From Oscillospiraceae bacterium (GTDB lineage: Bacteria > Bacillota > Clostridia > Oscillospirales > CAG-272), in the NCBI GenBank assembly GCA_015064855.1, contig SVRK01000001.1:78196-142195 (forward strand): DNA of 64,000 nt, read 5' to 3'. The notes under the pieces are model-generated. The model ran no database searches. It worked only from the letters and a program-made list of their open reading frames with translations, and had not been told where the DNA came from. The position numbers were made by a program, and so were the translations under genes. Numbering within the stretch: position 1 is the first letter of the stretch; every line of letters begins with the position of its first letter. This document shows positions 34,680 through 44,304 of the stretch, in pieces.

Positions 34680-34695
34680 ATAAAATTCCTTTTAA

Positions 34696-35796
34696 TTAGT
34701 CGTTGTGCTTATCTAGTAAAGCGTGAATTTTTTGAACTGGATTAAGAAGTGTGCTAATTGATGCATCGTTATTGATAGTATCAATAAGATACGATACATA
34801 TTTGCTCATATTAACATCACAGTACCATTCACGTGACAAAATTTCTTTTGTGTGATATGTGAGATTAGTAGCAAAAATCTTATCAAAAATGCCTTCTTCA
34901 TATGCCTTGTCAAATTTGTCTAGACCATTACAGAAAAGTGCAAATGTTGAAAAAACAAATACTCTCTTTGCGCCTCTGCCCTTTAATTGCTCTGCAACGT
35001 CAATCATTGAGTCGCCTGAAGAAATCATATCGTCAACTACGATAACATCCTTGCCGGTTAAATCGTTGCCAAGGTATTCATGAGCCTCTATTGGGTTTTT
35101 GCCATCAACTATGATTGAATAGTTTCTTCTCTTATAGAACATACCAAGCTCAATACCAAGAACTGATGCAATATACATAGAGCGTCCAATAGCACCCTCG
35201 TCTGGAGAAACAACCATAAGATTTTCTTTATCAAGCTTTACATCTGGCACGTTTCTTACCAAAGCTTTAAGCATTTGGTATGCAGGTCTTACGTTATCGA
35301 ATCCTTTTAAAGGAATAGCGTTTTGCACTCTAGGATCGTGTGCGTCAAATGTAATAATATTTGTTACGCCCATATTTGCGAGCTCTTGAAGAGCAAGTGC
35401 ACAGTCAAGAGATTCTCTTGTTGAGCGCTTATGTTGTCTACCTTCATATAGCATAGGCATAATTACGCTTATTCTTCTTGGCTTACCGCCGGTTGCCGCA
35501 ATAACTCTTTTTAAATCTTGAAAATGGTCATCTGGGCTCATTGGTACTTGCATACCATACATTTTATATGTAACTCCATAGTTAAAGCAGTCAGAAATAA
35601 TATAAAGGTCAAGACCTCTCATTGATTCATTGATGAGAGCTTTCGCCTCACCAGAGCCAAATCTAGGACATTGTGCATCAACTACAAAGCTTTTGTCTGT
35701 ATTTCTTAATTGTTTTAAATAATTATCTACTTGAGCCGTAAAGTCCTCACAGCCTCTCATACCAATTACTTTTAATTCACCATTTAAATGTTCCAT
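34696..35796 (-). CDS. prs: Ribose-phosphate pyrophosphokinase (long variant)
   Basis: Makes PRPP from ribose 5-phosphate and ATP. 366 residues, longer than the usual 310-320, with an extended N-terminus. The PRPP-binding loop is VIVVDDMISSGDSMID rather than the common DDMIDTGGT. Other family blocks are MPMLYEGRQHKR, FDAHDPRVQNAI and VVSPDEGAIGRS. This divergent form is frequent in Clostridia. The ATG at 35796 has GGGGGAT upstream; the in-frame ATG at 35808 overlaps it. Confidence 0.9.
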   Translation of the reverse strand: MEHLNGELKVIGMRGCEDFTAQVDNYLKQLRNTDKSFVVDAQCPRFGSGEAKALINESMRGLDLYIISDCFNYGVTYKMYGMQVPMSPDDHFQDLKRVIAATGGKPRRISVIMPMLYEGRQHKRSTRESLDCALALQELANMGVTNIITFDAHDPRVQNAIPLKGFDNVRPAYQMLKALVRNVPDVKLDKENLMVVSPDEGAIGRSMYIASVLGIELGMFYKRRNYSIIVDGKNPIEAHEYLGNDLTGKDVIVVDDMISSGDSMIDVAEQLKGRGAKRVFVFSTFALFCNGLDKFDKAYEEGIFDKIFATNLTYHTKEILSREWYCDVNMSKYVSYLIDTINNDASISTLLNPVQKIHALLDKHND

Positions 35797-35854
35797 ACTA
35801 TCCCCCATAGCGTGTTAAATTTTAAAATAACTCAAAATTTGCCCTTATGAATTA

Positions 35855-37108
35855 TTATCTCTTTGAAAGAACTTCTTTTTCATATTCTTTTACTTCCTTG
35901 AGCCATGAAATTCCTGTTGGAACTCCACATTCAATGCAATATTTGTCCCATACTGCCTCGAATGGCATAGATTTTAGTTCCTCAAGCCAAGCAAGACGAG
36001 ATGTGTAATCCATATTAACTTCGAGCTCTTTCATATATTGAGTTGGCTCAAGCATTGCGTATAAAAGCGCCTTTTGTATGTTTCTGGCACCTATTACCCA
36101 AGCTGCAATTCTATTTATGCTTGCGTCAAAAAAGTCAAGACCTATATTGATTCTTTCCATTTCACCGCTTCTAACAATTTCTTCAGCGATAGCTTTTAAT
36201 TCATCATCAAAAATTACAACATGGTCACTATCCCATCTTACAGGTCTTGAAACGTGTAATAAAAGACCGGGTGTGAATTGAAGTGCGGTTGAAATTTTAT
36301 CGGAAATATACTCTGTAGGATGGAAATGTCCAGCATCAAGAGTTAAATATTGACCGTTTTTAGCGCAATAACCAAGATAAAAGTCATTTGAACCGATTGT
36401 GCAGCTTTCAGCACCTATACCAAATACCTTGCCTTCCAAAGCGGCAATATTGTATTTTGGGTCAACAGGTACTGCAAAGATTTGGTTAAGAGAATCTTCA
36501 AGTCTTTCTCTATATCCCTTTCTATCAACGGGGATATCTTTAAATCCGTCAGGAATCCAATAGTTACTAGCACAAACCTCGCCCATTTCCTTACCGATGT
36601 ATTCAGCAATTTTTCTTGTAGCGATTACGTGATCAATCCAAAATTTACGAATTTTTTCATCATGGTGAGAAAGAGTAAATCCATCATCAGAATATGGGTG
36701 TGAAAAGCATGTTGGGTCAAGATTTAAGCCAAAACCATTCTTCTTTGCCCATTTAATCCATGTATCGTAGTGCTCGTGTTTAATTTGATCTCTTGGAACG
36801 TTTTCGCCCTTATTATCAAGATAAATTGCGTGTAGGCTTAACTTTTTCTTGCCAGGAATCATTGAAGCTGCCTTTTCAAAGTCCATTTGAAGCTCTTCAA
36901 TATTTCTTGCAGCACCCGGATAGTTACCGGTTGTTTGAATGCCACCAGTTAAAGGTCCGCTGTTTTCAAAGCCTCGAACATCATCGCCTTGCCAGCATTG
37001 AATAGAGATAGGAACCTTTTTCATTTTTTCGATAACCGCATCTGTATCTACACCGATTTCGGCATAAGCGGCTTTCGCAATTTCATACATTTGTTCTTTG
37101 TTTGTCAT
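35855..37108 (-). CDS. rhaA: L-rhamnose isomerase
   Basis: Converts L-rhamnose to L-rhamnulose, using a divalent metal. 417 residues, normal length. VPISIQCWQGDDVRGFE near the N-terminus, LSLHAIYLD, FGLNLDPTCFSHP, CASNYWIPDG and the metal-ligand segment TLDAGHFHPTEYISDKI are characteristic. Three bases after rhaB. Confidence 0.96.
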   Translation of the reverse strand: MTNKEQMYEIAKAAYAEIGVDTDAVIEKMKKVPISIQCWQGDDVRGFENSGPLTGGIQTTGNYPGAARNIEELQMDFEKAASMIPGKKKLSLHAIYLDNKGENVPRDQIKHEHYDTWIKWAKKNGFGLNLDPTCFSHPYSDDGFTLSHHDEKIRKFWIDHVIATRKIAEYIGKEMGEVCASNYWIPDGFKDIPVDRKGYRERLEDSLNQIFAVPVDPKYNIAALEGKVFGIGAESCTIGSNDFYLGYCAKNGQYLTLDAGHFHPTEYISDKISTALQFTPGLLLHVSRPVRWDSDHVVIFDDELKAIAEEIVRSGEMERINIGLDFFDASINRIAAWVIGARNIQKALLYAMLEPTQYMKELEVNMDYTSRLAWLEELKSMPFEAVWDKYCIECGVPTGISWLKEVKEYEKEVLSKR

Positions 37109-37111
37109 AAC

Positions 37112-38599
37112 TTAGAATTCCTTTCCGCAAATTGACAAAAATCTTTGATAAGCATCTTCCCAAGCATCGTTATGCTGTGGCTCGTAAACCTTTACGTCAA
37201 ATGAGTTAGTAATAATTTCTCTAGCCTCATAAATATCCTTTATTTCGCCAGAAGCGATAGCCTGCATAGAAATATTACCAATAGCAGTTGCTTCGACAGG
37301 ACCAGCGTGTACTACTCTATTAGAAGCATCTGCAGCCCATTGGCAAAGCACAGCTTCTTTTGTACCACCACCAACGATATTAATTGATGAGTATTTTTTA
37401 CCCGTCATACTTTCAATAGATTCAATTGTTTGTCTATAACAAAGAGCCAAGCTCTCAAAAATACATCTAACGACCTCACCAATGGTTTCTGGAACATATT
37501 GACCGGTCTTGCGACAGAATTCTCTAATTCTGCCAGGCATATCGCCAGAAGGTGAGAAAAGAACATTGTTTGGATCAATAAAGCAAGCAAATGGTTTTGA
37601 AGCAAGTGCTTTTTCAGTAAGCTCATCAAATGTGTAGCTAGCACCTTCTCTTTTCCATTGTCTTCTTGATTCCTGTTCAAGCCAAAGACCCATAATGTTC
37701 TTTAGGAACCTGATCTTACCACCAGCGCCACCTTCGTTTGTAAAGTTGTGAGCAAGGGATAACTCGTTAATAACAGGCTCATCATTTTCAACACCCATAA
37801 GTGACCATGTTCCACTACTGATATAAACAAAGTCATCGCCCTTTTTTGCAGGAACTGCAATAACAGCACTTGCAGTATCGTGTGAAGCGATATTGACAAC
37901 ATCTGCCTTGATATCACCTAACTCTGAAATAAGCGCTGGTGTTAATTTGCCAACCTTATTACCAGGCATTACAACAGGTGAGAATAGACTTTCTTTAATA
38001 CCGAATGCATTTAATAACTCTTTAGAAATAGATCTATTTTTAGCATCCAAAATTGCACCGGTTGATGCAATTGTATATTCAGTAAACTTTTCGCCCGTTA
38101 AGAAATAGTTAAGTAAGTCGGGGGTGAAAAGCATTCTATCAGCATTTTCAATTATGTAAGGTCTATCTCTTAAATCTGCAACTAATTGATAAATTGTGTT
38201 AAAATTAATAGTTTGAATGCCTGTAATTCCATATAATGTTTCAAAAGGCACTGTTTTAAAAGCATAGGGTTGAATATTGTCAGTGCGTAAATCACGATAA
38301 TGATATGGATTTGCCATCAAAGCGCCTTTTTTATCAATAAATCCATAGTCTACGCCCCAAGTATCTATACCGATACTTTTAATGTCCTTATCATCTGATA
38401 ATGCACACTTAGAAATAGACGCTTTTATTTCGTGAAATATTCTTAATATGTCCCAAGAAAAATTTCCATTAGTCATTACTGGCTCGTTAGGAAAACGGTG
38501 ATTTTCAACTATCTCTAGTTTTTTTCCGTCAAAAGAGCCGACAATTCCTCTACCGCTGGATGCGCCAAGGTCGATTGCGAGCATTTTTAATTTTGCCAT
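37112..38599 (-). CDS. rhaB: Rhamnulokinase
   Basis: FGGY-family sugar kinase phosphorylating L-rhamnulose. 495 residues: AIDLGASSGRGIVGSFDG, IGIDTWGVDYG, NPYHYRDLRTD, YISSGTWSLMGVE and the C-terminal FGGY-type INIVGGGTKEAVLCQWAADA. First gene of the operon, with its promoter at 38642-38670. No rhamnulose-1-phosphate aldolase or rhamnose transporter is in the window. Confidence 0.96.
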   Translation of the reverse strand: MAKLKMLAIDLGASSGRGIVGSFDGKKLEIVENHRFPNEPVMTNGNFSWDILRIFHEIKASISKCALSDDKDIKSIGIDTWGVDYGFIDKKGALMANPYHYRDLRTDNIQPYAFKTVPFETLYGITGIQTINFNTIYQLVADLRDRPYIIENADRMLFTPDLLNYFLTGEKFTEYTIASTGAILDAKNRSISKELLNAFGIKESLFSPVVMPGNKVGKLTPALISELGDIKADVVNIASHDTASAVIAVPAKKGDDFVYISSGTWSLMGVENDEPVINELSLAHNFTNEGGAGGKIRFLKNIMGLWLEQESRRQWKREGASYTFDELTEKALASKPFACFIDPNNVLFSPSGDMPGRIREFCRKTGQYVPETIGEVVRCIFESLALCYRQTIESIESMTGKKYSSINIVGGGTKEAVLCQWAADASNRVVHAGPVEATAIGNISMQAIASGEIKDIYEAREIITNSFDVKVYEPQHNDAWEDAYQRFLSICGKEF

Positions 38600-38641
38600 A
38601 TCTAGATCCTCTTTTCAAAAGAATGAATATTATACGTATAC

Positions 38642-38670
38642 ATTATATCAAATTGATAGTGTAATTTCAA
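38642..38670 (-). promoter_or_regulatory. Sigma-A promoter for rhaB-rhaA
   Basis: On the minus strand TTGAAA (38670-38665), a 17-nt spacer, TATAAT (38647-38642). An AT-rich palindrome ATACGTATAC around 38631-38640 lies just downstream and might be an operator. Confidence 0.65.
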
Positions 38671-38712
38671 GTAATATATTATAAATATTATATTTTTGTA
38701 ATAAATAACAAA

Positions 38713-38735
38713 AAAGGCGAAAATTTCGCCTTTAA
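38713..38735 (-). terminator. Terminator after mutS2
   Basis: A short stem AAAGGCGAAA/TTTCGCCTTT with a long A run on its left, a T run on the minus strand. Confidence 0.8.
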
Positions 38736-38738
38736 ATG

Positions 38739-41126
38739 TTATTTAATTTCAAGAACTGTAACACCGAAATCACCCTCACCGTAATCACCATTGCGATATT
38801 TTTTAATTCTTGAGTCTGTTCTAAAAAATTCCCAAAGTCCTTTTCTTAAAGCACCGGTTCCTTTTCCATGAACGATTGTAACACTATTAACGCCTAGAAG
38901 AATTGCTTCATCAATATATTTATCGATTTCTATCCATGCGTCCTCAATATTTCTTCCACGTACATCAAAAGATGGAGAGAACTCTTTGTTGCTAAGGTTC
39001 TTTTTAGGTGTTTTTTTAGTGTTTTGAGGCTTAGTAGCTTGAATTTTTTCTGAAATTTCATCTGTGATAAGCATTAAATTCTTAACGTTAGTTTTTGTTT
39101 TTGCTATACCAGATTGAACTAAAACATTTCCTTGCTTATCTGGATTGTCGAGTAGCACTGCTTCTGCTCCTATATTGCGAATGATAACCTTATCTCCCTT
39201 TAGCAACTGTCTTGGTAATACATAGTTTTCGTCAATATCGTCAATAGGATTATAAACCTTATCTGCGTCAAATAGTTTTTCTCTTAAAGCTTTTTTTGTG
39301 GCACTATATTTACTTGAAAAATCTTTACTATCTTTTTCTTTTTGAATTTTATCAAGTTTATCAAAAATAAATTCAGCACTTGCACGCGCACCAATGATTA
39401 TTTCACGCGCCTTTTCCATCATTTCTTCGCTTTCTTTTTCTGCTTTACCAAGTTTTTCTTTAAGTTCTTTTTCTGCAGTTAACTTAAATTGTTCGTATTC
39501 AATTCGGAGTTTTTTGTATTCTTCTTTTTCACTTTCAAGTAAAAACCTCTCAGCTTCAAGCTTTTCTATTACACTTTCAAAGTTTCTTGTATCGTCAGAA
39601 ATCAATTCATTAGCTCTTTTTATAATTCTATCTGAAACACCGAGCTTGCTGGAAATTAAAAAAGCGTTTGATTTTCCCGGTGCACCAATGACTAGACGGT
39701 ATGTTGGCTTTAAGGTGTTTACATCAAATTCACACGAAGCATTAACAACCATTGGTGTATTTAAAGCAAATGCTTTTAATTCCGCATAGTGTGTTGTAGC
39801 AGCGCAGAGGGCGGATTTTTCAAGCATAATTTCAAGGATGGATTGTGCCAAAGCGGCACCCTCTATCGGGTCAGTACCCGCGCCCAACTCGTCAAAAAGA
39901 ACAAGCGACTCACTTGTTGCTTCATTAATGATATTTACAATTGAAACCATATGTGAGGAAAACGTGGATAATGATTGCTCTATGCTTTGCTCGTCACCAA
40001 TATCAGGATAAACCCCATCAAAAATGCAAATTTTCGCATAATCGCAAGGTAAATGCATGCCACTTTGTGCCATTAAAGCAAAAAGTCCAAGTGTTTTTAA
40101 GGTAACGGTTTTACCTCCGGTATTTGGGCCAGTAATAACAACCATATTATATTCGTTACCAACAGAAACATTTATAGGCACAACCTTTTTCTTATCAAGA
40201 AGTGGATGTCTTGCTCTTTCAAAAGCAATTTCTCTTTTGTCTGTAAATTCAGGAGCAACTGCATTCATTTTATGTGATAACTCTGACATTGCAAAGTAAA
40301 AGGCTATTTCGGTAATGCTATTGTAATTATTTACAAGTTGCATTGAAAAATTAGCAATATCGGAGGAAAATTCAGCCAAAATACGCTCTATCTCGGCAGA
40401 TTCTTGACTAATTAAGGTTCTTAATTCGTTATTTGCCTCTACAACTGCCATAGGTTCAATAAATAATGTTGCACCCGTGCCGGAAGTATCGTGAATCAAG
40501 CCCTTTATTTCATTTTTATCCTCGTTCTTTACAGGTAAAACATATCTACCATTACGCATAGTAACAAGATTTTCTCGTAAATGCTTTGATTTTTCTCCTG
40601 TTAAATAGCCTTGTAAAATTTCTCTGATTCTATTTGTTTGATATCTAATTTTTCTTCTAATATCCGCAAGCGCCGGGCTAGCATCGTCTGCTATCAAATC
40701 TTCACCTAAAATTGCCTTAAAAATTCTTGTTTCGAGTGTTTTATTCGGAACTAAAGAGTTAAATATTTCAGTAAGCAACGATGGTTTAATAGCGTCTGTT
40801 CGAATATACTCAATCAAGCCTCTTGCTGTTTGTAGCGAAATACCAATGTCAAGAATTTCACGAGGAGATAAAATCGAATTCTTAACCGCTTTTTCAATAG
40901 TATCTAATACTTCTGGTATACCGTTAAACGAGGGTATACCCTTAATCTCTGACATTGATTTTGCATCGTTAGTTAATGTCTGTCTTCTTTTTACTGATAT
41001 GGAATTTGAAGTAGGAGTTAAAGACGATGCTCTTTTTTTTGCTCCTTGCGTTAATGCAAGAGATGCTAGCAATTCTTTAATCTTATCAAATTCTAAAATT
41101 CTAATTGATTTTTCAAGATTGAGCAT
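38739..41126 (-). CDS. mutS2: Endonuclease MutS2 / ribosome-splitting factor
   Basis: 795 residues. MutS-type ATPase linked to suppression of recombination and, in Bacillus, to splitting of collided ribosomes. N-terminal clamp/lever region, Walker A VVITGPNTGGKTVTLKTLGL (about 330), Walker B VLFDELGAGTDPIEGAAL, a long coiled coil (about 510-620), a KOW-like segment, and a C-terminal Smr nuclease domain with DVRGRNIEDAWIEID and VHGKGTGALRKGLWEF. 19 nt after recO, so probably the last gene of the yqfC-to-recO operon. Confidence 0.95.
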   Translation of the reverse strand: MLNLEKSIRILEFDKIKELLASLALTQGAKKRASSLTPTSNSISVKRRQTLTNDAKSMSEIKGIPSFNGIPEVLDTIEKAVKNSILSPREILDIGISLQTARGLIEYIRTDAIKPSLLTEIFNSLVPNKTLETRIFKAILGEDLIADDASPALADIRRKIRYQTNRIREILQGYLTGEKSKHLRENLVTMRNGRYVLPVKNEDKNEIKGLIHDTSGTGATLFIEPMAVVEANNELRTLISQESAEIERILAEFSSDIANFSMQLVNNYNSITEIAFYFAMSELSHKMNAVAPEFTDKREIAFERARHPLLDKKKVVPINVSVGNEYNMVVITGPNTGGKTVTLKTLGLFALMAQSGMHLPCDYAKICIFDGVYPDIGDEQSIEQSLSTFSSHMVSIVNIINEATSESLVLFDELGAGTDPIEGAALAQSILEIMLEKSALCAATTHYAELKAFALNTPMVVNASCEFDVNTLKPTYRLVIGAPGKSNAFLISSKLGVSDRIIKRANELISDDTRNFESVIEKLEAERFLLESEKEEYKKLRIEYEQFKLTAEKELKEKLGKAEKESEEMMEKAREIIIGARASAEFIFDKLDKIQKEKDSKDFSSKYSATKKALREKLFDADKVYNPIDDIDENYVLPRQLLKGDKVIIRNIGAEAVLLDNPDKQGNVLVQSGIAKTKTNVKNLMLITDEISEKIQATKPQNTKKTPKKNLSNKEFSPSFDVRGRNIEDAWIEIDKYIDEAILLGVNSVTIVHGKGTGALRKGLWEFFRTDSRIKKYRNGDYGEGDFGVTVLEIK

Positions 41127-41145
41127 TTTCTTCTCCTCTTTAAAA

Positions 41146-41934
41146 TTAATTTAATGTTTTATAAAAATCAAGCGAATAAAAGCTGCGCTCAAGTTGGTTT
41201 AGTAAGAACTTTTCGCACACATCATAAAACGAGTGTAGCTCATCATCATGTAAGGAAAATGCTAAAAATCGCTCAGGTCTTGAATTTACTACATATCTCA
41301 TAGCGGATAAAACACTACTTGATAAAATCGCAATTGGTTTTGATAGACCACGCTCTGAAAATTCATTTTCGGCAGTTGCATAAAATAAACTATTTTTACA
41401 TTTATCACAATAAATAACGCCATTTACAATATCAAAATATGAAAGGTTAATTTCTTCATTTTCACATTGTGAGCAGGTGTCAATATTTGGCGCAAAGCCC
41501 GATTCTGTCGCTATTCTCAGTTCAAATGAAGCTTTAATAAAATCGAGAGGTTTAATATTTTTGGCAATTGCAAAAAATGTATTTAATGTCAATCTTAAGA
41601 TATTATCCTCATTGTTTCCTTCTTGAACGATATCATTTACTACGTCACAAACGTAAGATGCCAAAGCAAGCTTAGTAATGTCAGTTCTGATGTCATAATA
41701 GCTTTCTATCAAATCGCTATCAACGATATAATAATAGTTACCTCTTTTTCTTAATCCAAAGGTGGCATATGAGAAAAGCTGACATGAAGCCATATGGCGA
41801 TTGCGAACACTTTTAGCGCCTTTAGCGACGACGAATACTTTTCCATATCGTTCGGTCAAAATAGTTAAAAGCTTATCATTTTCACCTAAATCCTTCTCTT
41901 GTATGACAAGACCATTCTTTTTTATTTCGGTCAT
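41146..41934 (-). CDS. recO: DNA repair protein RecO
   Basis: RecFOR-pathway mediator that anneals DNA and helps RecA load. 262 residues: N-terminal OB fold (GLVIQEKDLGENDKLLTILT, KGAKSVRNRH), helical middle, and a zinc finger with C-x2-C in CSQCENEE and CDKCKNSL. Overlaps era by 4 nt (ATGA). Confidence 0.95.
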   Translation of the reverse strand: MTEIKKNGLVIQEKDLGENDKLLTILTERYGKVFVVAKGAKSVRNRHMASCQLFSYATFGLRKRGNYYYIVDSDLIESYYDIRTDITKLALASYVCDVVNDIVQEGNNEDNILRLTLNTFFAIAKNIKPLDFIKASFELRIATESGFAPNIDTCSQCENEEINLSYFDIVNGVIYCDKCKNSLFYATAENEFSERGLSKPIAILSSSVLSAMRYVVNSRPERFLAFSLHDDELHSFYDVCEKFLLNQLERSFYSLDFYKTLN

Positions 41935-42824
41935 TGAATCTCCTTGATGTTATACCCAAGATTATTTAAATTTAATGTACTATCTCTCCATTTCTCTTTG
42001 ACCTTTACCCAAAGGTTAATGTAAACCTTAACGCCAAAAAACCTTTCAAGGTCTTGTCGTGAATAAGTACCAATTCTTTTTAGAGTTTCTCCGTTTTTGC
42101 CGATGATAATTCCTTTATGAGAAGCGCGTTCACAATAAATGTCAGCTCTAACCTTAATAATGTCGCCTTCATCCTTAAATTCTTCTATACTTACGGCTGT
42201 TCCGTGTGGAACCTCATCACTTAACACTCTTAATAGCTTCTCTCTTATTACTTCGGCAACAATATTACGCTCCGGTTGGTCTGTAATCATATCTTCCGGG
42301 AAAAACCATTCACTCTCGCATAGATATTTAGAACATTCATCAATGACAGCTTGTACACCTTGTCCTTTTGAAGCAGAGGTTGGAACAACGGCATCAAATT
42401 TATAATAACTATCATATTCGGTTATAGTTTTTGCCACCTTTTCGGGAGTTGCCATATCTGTTTTATTTAAAACTAGTATTGATGGAAGCTTAGTGCGCTT
42501 GATTTTTTCAATAATGTCCTTTTCAATCTCGCCCAATCCATAGTTAACGTCGGCGATCAAAATAACAGCATCAGAGCTTCCAATAGACGAATCAGACGCT
42601 GCAAGCATATACTCACCAAGCTTTGTTCTGGGTTTTTGAAAGCCCGGGGTATCTAAAAATACAATTTGATCTTCACCTGTTGTGTAAATTCCGGTTATTC
42701 TATTCCTAGTGGTTTGTGGTTTAGAGGAAACGATAGCGATTTTTTCACCTAAAATTGAATTTAAAAGCGTACTTTTTCCTACATTTGGTCTGCCAACTAT
42801 TGCAATAAATGTTGTCTTTCTCAT
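41931..42824 (-). CDS. era: GTPase Era
   Basis: Ribosome-assembly GTPase that binds the 3' end of 16S rRNA. 297 residues: G1 GRPNVGKSTLLNSILG, switch region SKPQTTRNRITGI, G3 DTPGFQ, G4 NKTD, G5 SASKGQG, and a C-terminal KH domain with GIIIGKNGETLKRIG. Starts within the ybeY stop codon (TAATG). Confidence 0.97.
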   Translation of the reverse strand: MRKTTFIAIVGRPNVGKSTLLNSILGEKIAIVSSKPQTTRNRITGIYTTGEDQIVFLDTPGFQKPRTKLGEYMLAASDSSIGSSDAVILIADVNYGLGEIEKDIIEKIKRTKLPSILVLNKTDMATPEKVAKTITEYDSYYKFDAVVPTSASKGQGVQAVIDECSKYLCESEWFFPEDMITDQPERNIVAEVIREKLLRVLSDEVPHGTAVSIEEFKDEGDIIKVRADIYCERASHKGIIIGKNGETLKRIGTYSRQDLERFFGVKVYINLWVKVKEKWRDSTLNLNNLGYNIKEIQ

Positions 42825-43288
42825 TAAAATCCTATTATCTCCATTATTTCTCTTTGTCTTCTAAACATTTCTTCTTCATCCTCTTTTGAGGTCTCGTGAT
42901 CATATCCAAGCAAATGCAAGGTAGAATGTACAGCTAAAAAAGCCACCTCGTGATAAATGCTATGGAACAAATGATAACCTTGAATTTGAGCTCTCTCTAG
43001 TGAAATAACAATATCTCCTAAAGGAACTGGAGATGGTTGCAATTCCATATCATCATATGAGTCAAACATTGGAAAGGACAAAACATCAGTTGCTGTGTTT
43101 TTATTTCTATACTGTGAATTTAACTCTTTAATTTGTTCATTATCTGTAAATGTAACAGATACTTCAACATCCTTTTCAAATCCCTCGTATGCTAATGTGT
43201 TAAAAATAGCTTTTCTGACGATAGAGCGCATAGCTACTCTAACCTCAATAATATCTTGCTCGTCTTTAAAATCAACAGTGAGTCTCAT
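42824..43288 (-). CDS. ybeY: Endoribonuclease YbeY
   Basis: Metal-dependent RNase acting in 16S rRNA maturation and ribosome quality control. 154 residues with TDVLSFPMFD, LGDIVISLERA and the zinc motif HSTLHLLGYDH. Overlaps phoH by 4 nt. In many relatives dgkA and cdd lie between ybeY and era; here they are missing. Confidence 0.95.
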   Translation of the reverse strand: MRLTVDFKDEQDIIEVRVAMRSIVRKAIFNTLAYEGFEKDVEVSVTFTDNEQIKELNSQYRNKNTATDVLSFPMFDSYDDMELQPSPVPLGDIVISLERAQIQGYHLFHSIYHEVAFLAVHSTLHLLGYDHETSKEDEEEMFRRQREIMEIIGF

Positions 43289-44292
43289 TTTTTGTTCGTC
43301 CTTCTCTCTTTGTTAGCCTTTAGTTCTTTTTCGTATTTATCATATGCAACTATAATTTTTTGTACAAGCTTATGTCGAACAACATCCTTTTCGGTAAAAG
43401 AATGTATTGCAATATCATCAATGTTTTTTAATATTTTTACAGCTTCAGCAAGACCGCTTTTTTTGCCGTCTGGCAAGTCTGTTTGTGATAAGTCACCCGT
43501 TACAACAACTCTTGAATTATATCCTATACGCGTCAAAAACATCTTCATTTGCTCTGGGGTTGTGTTTTGTGCCTCGTCTAAAATTATAAAAGAATCATCT
43601 AGCGTGCGCCCACGCATATAAGCAAGTGGTGCTATTTCTATAACCATTTTTTCCATATAACGCGCGCAAGTTTCAGGACCGAGTAATTCATATAATGAGT
43701 CGTACAACGGTCTTAAGTAAGGATCAATCTTGCTTTGCAAGTCACCCGGTAAAAAGCCTAGCCTTTCTCCTGCTTCGACAGCAGGACGAGTTAATATAAC
43801 TCTTGATACTTCCTTGTTACGCAATGCTTTAACAGCCATAGCAACAGCCAAAAACGTTTTTCCGGTACCCGCAGGACCAATTCCTAAGGTAACTGTATTT
43901 TTTTTAATGCCATTTACATATTTCTGCTGTCCTAACGTTTTTGCTTTTATAGGCTTTCCCTTTGCTGTTACGCAAAAACAATTATCATCGAGCTCATTTA
44001 GTTTATCGATTTCATTTTCAGATACCATAGTTATAACATAATCTAATGTTTGCTCTGTGATTGGATTATTCATTTCAACCATTTTATTTAAATAAGCAAT
44101 CACATCATATGCTTTATTGACATCTTCGATTTTTCCGCTGATAGTTATGCAATCACCGATAGAATTATCAGATGGTCTATTAACAATTTTTACGTTAAAT
44201 TTTTCTTCAATTACAGTAACATTGATATCAAATGCACCAAAAATTAGCGATGTAGCGCTTGGTGATGATGTATTGATGATTCTTTCAGCCAT
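43285..44292 (-). CDS. phoH: PhoH-like ATPase
   Basis: 335 residues. N-terminal KH-like domain, then an ATPase domain with GPAGTGKTFLAVAMAVKAL (about 135), LTRPAVEAGERLGFLPGDLQ, RGRTLDDSFIILDEAQNTTP and VVTGDLSQTDLP. PhoH sits next to ybeY and is likely involved in RNA metabolism; its exact activity is not settled. GGAGG precedes the ATG. Confidence 0.94.
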   Translation of the reverse strand: MAERIINTSSPSATSLIFGAFDINVTVIEEKFNVKIVNRPSDNSIGDCITISGKIEDVNKAYDVIAYLNKMVEMNNPITEQTLDYVITMVSENEIDKLNELDDNCFCVTAKGKPIKAKTLGQQKYVNGIKKNTVTLGIGPAGTGKTFLAVAMAVKALRNKEVSRVILTRPAVEAGERLGFLPGDLQSKIDPYLRPLYDSLYELLGPETCARYMEKMVIEIAPLAYMRGRTLDDSFIILDEAQNTTPEQMKMFLTRIGYNSRVVVTGDLSQTDLPDGKKSGLAEAVKILKNIDDIAIHSFTEKDVVRHKLVQKIIVAYDKYEKELKANKERRTNKK

Positions 44293-44304
44293 ACTCCCTC
44301 CATT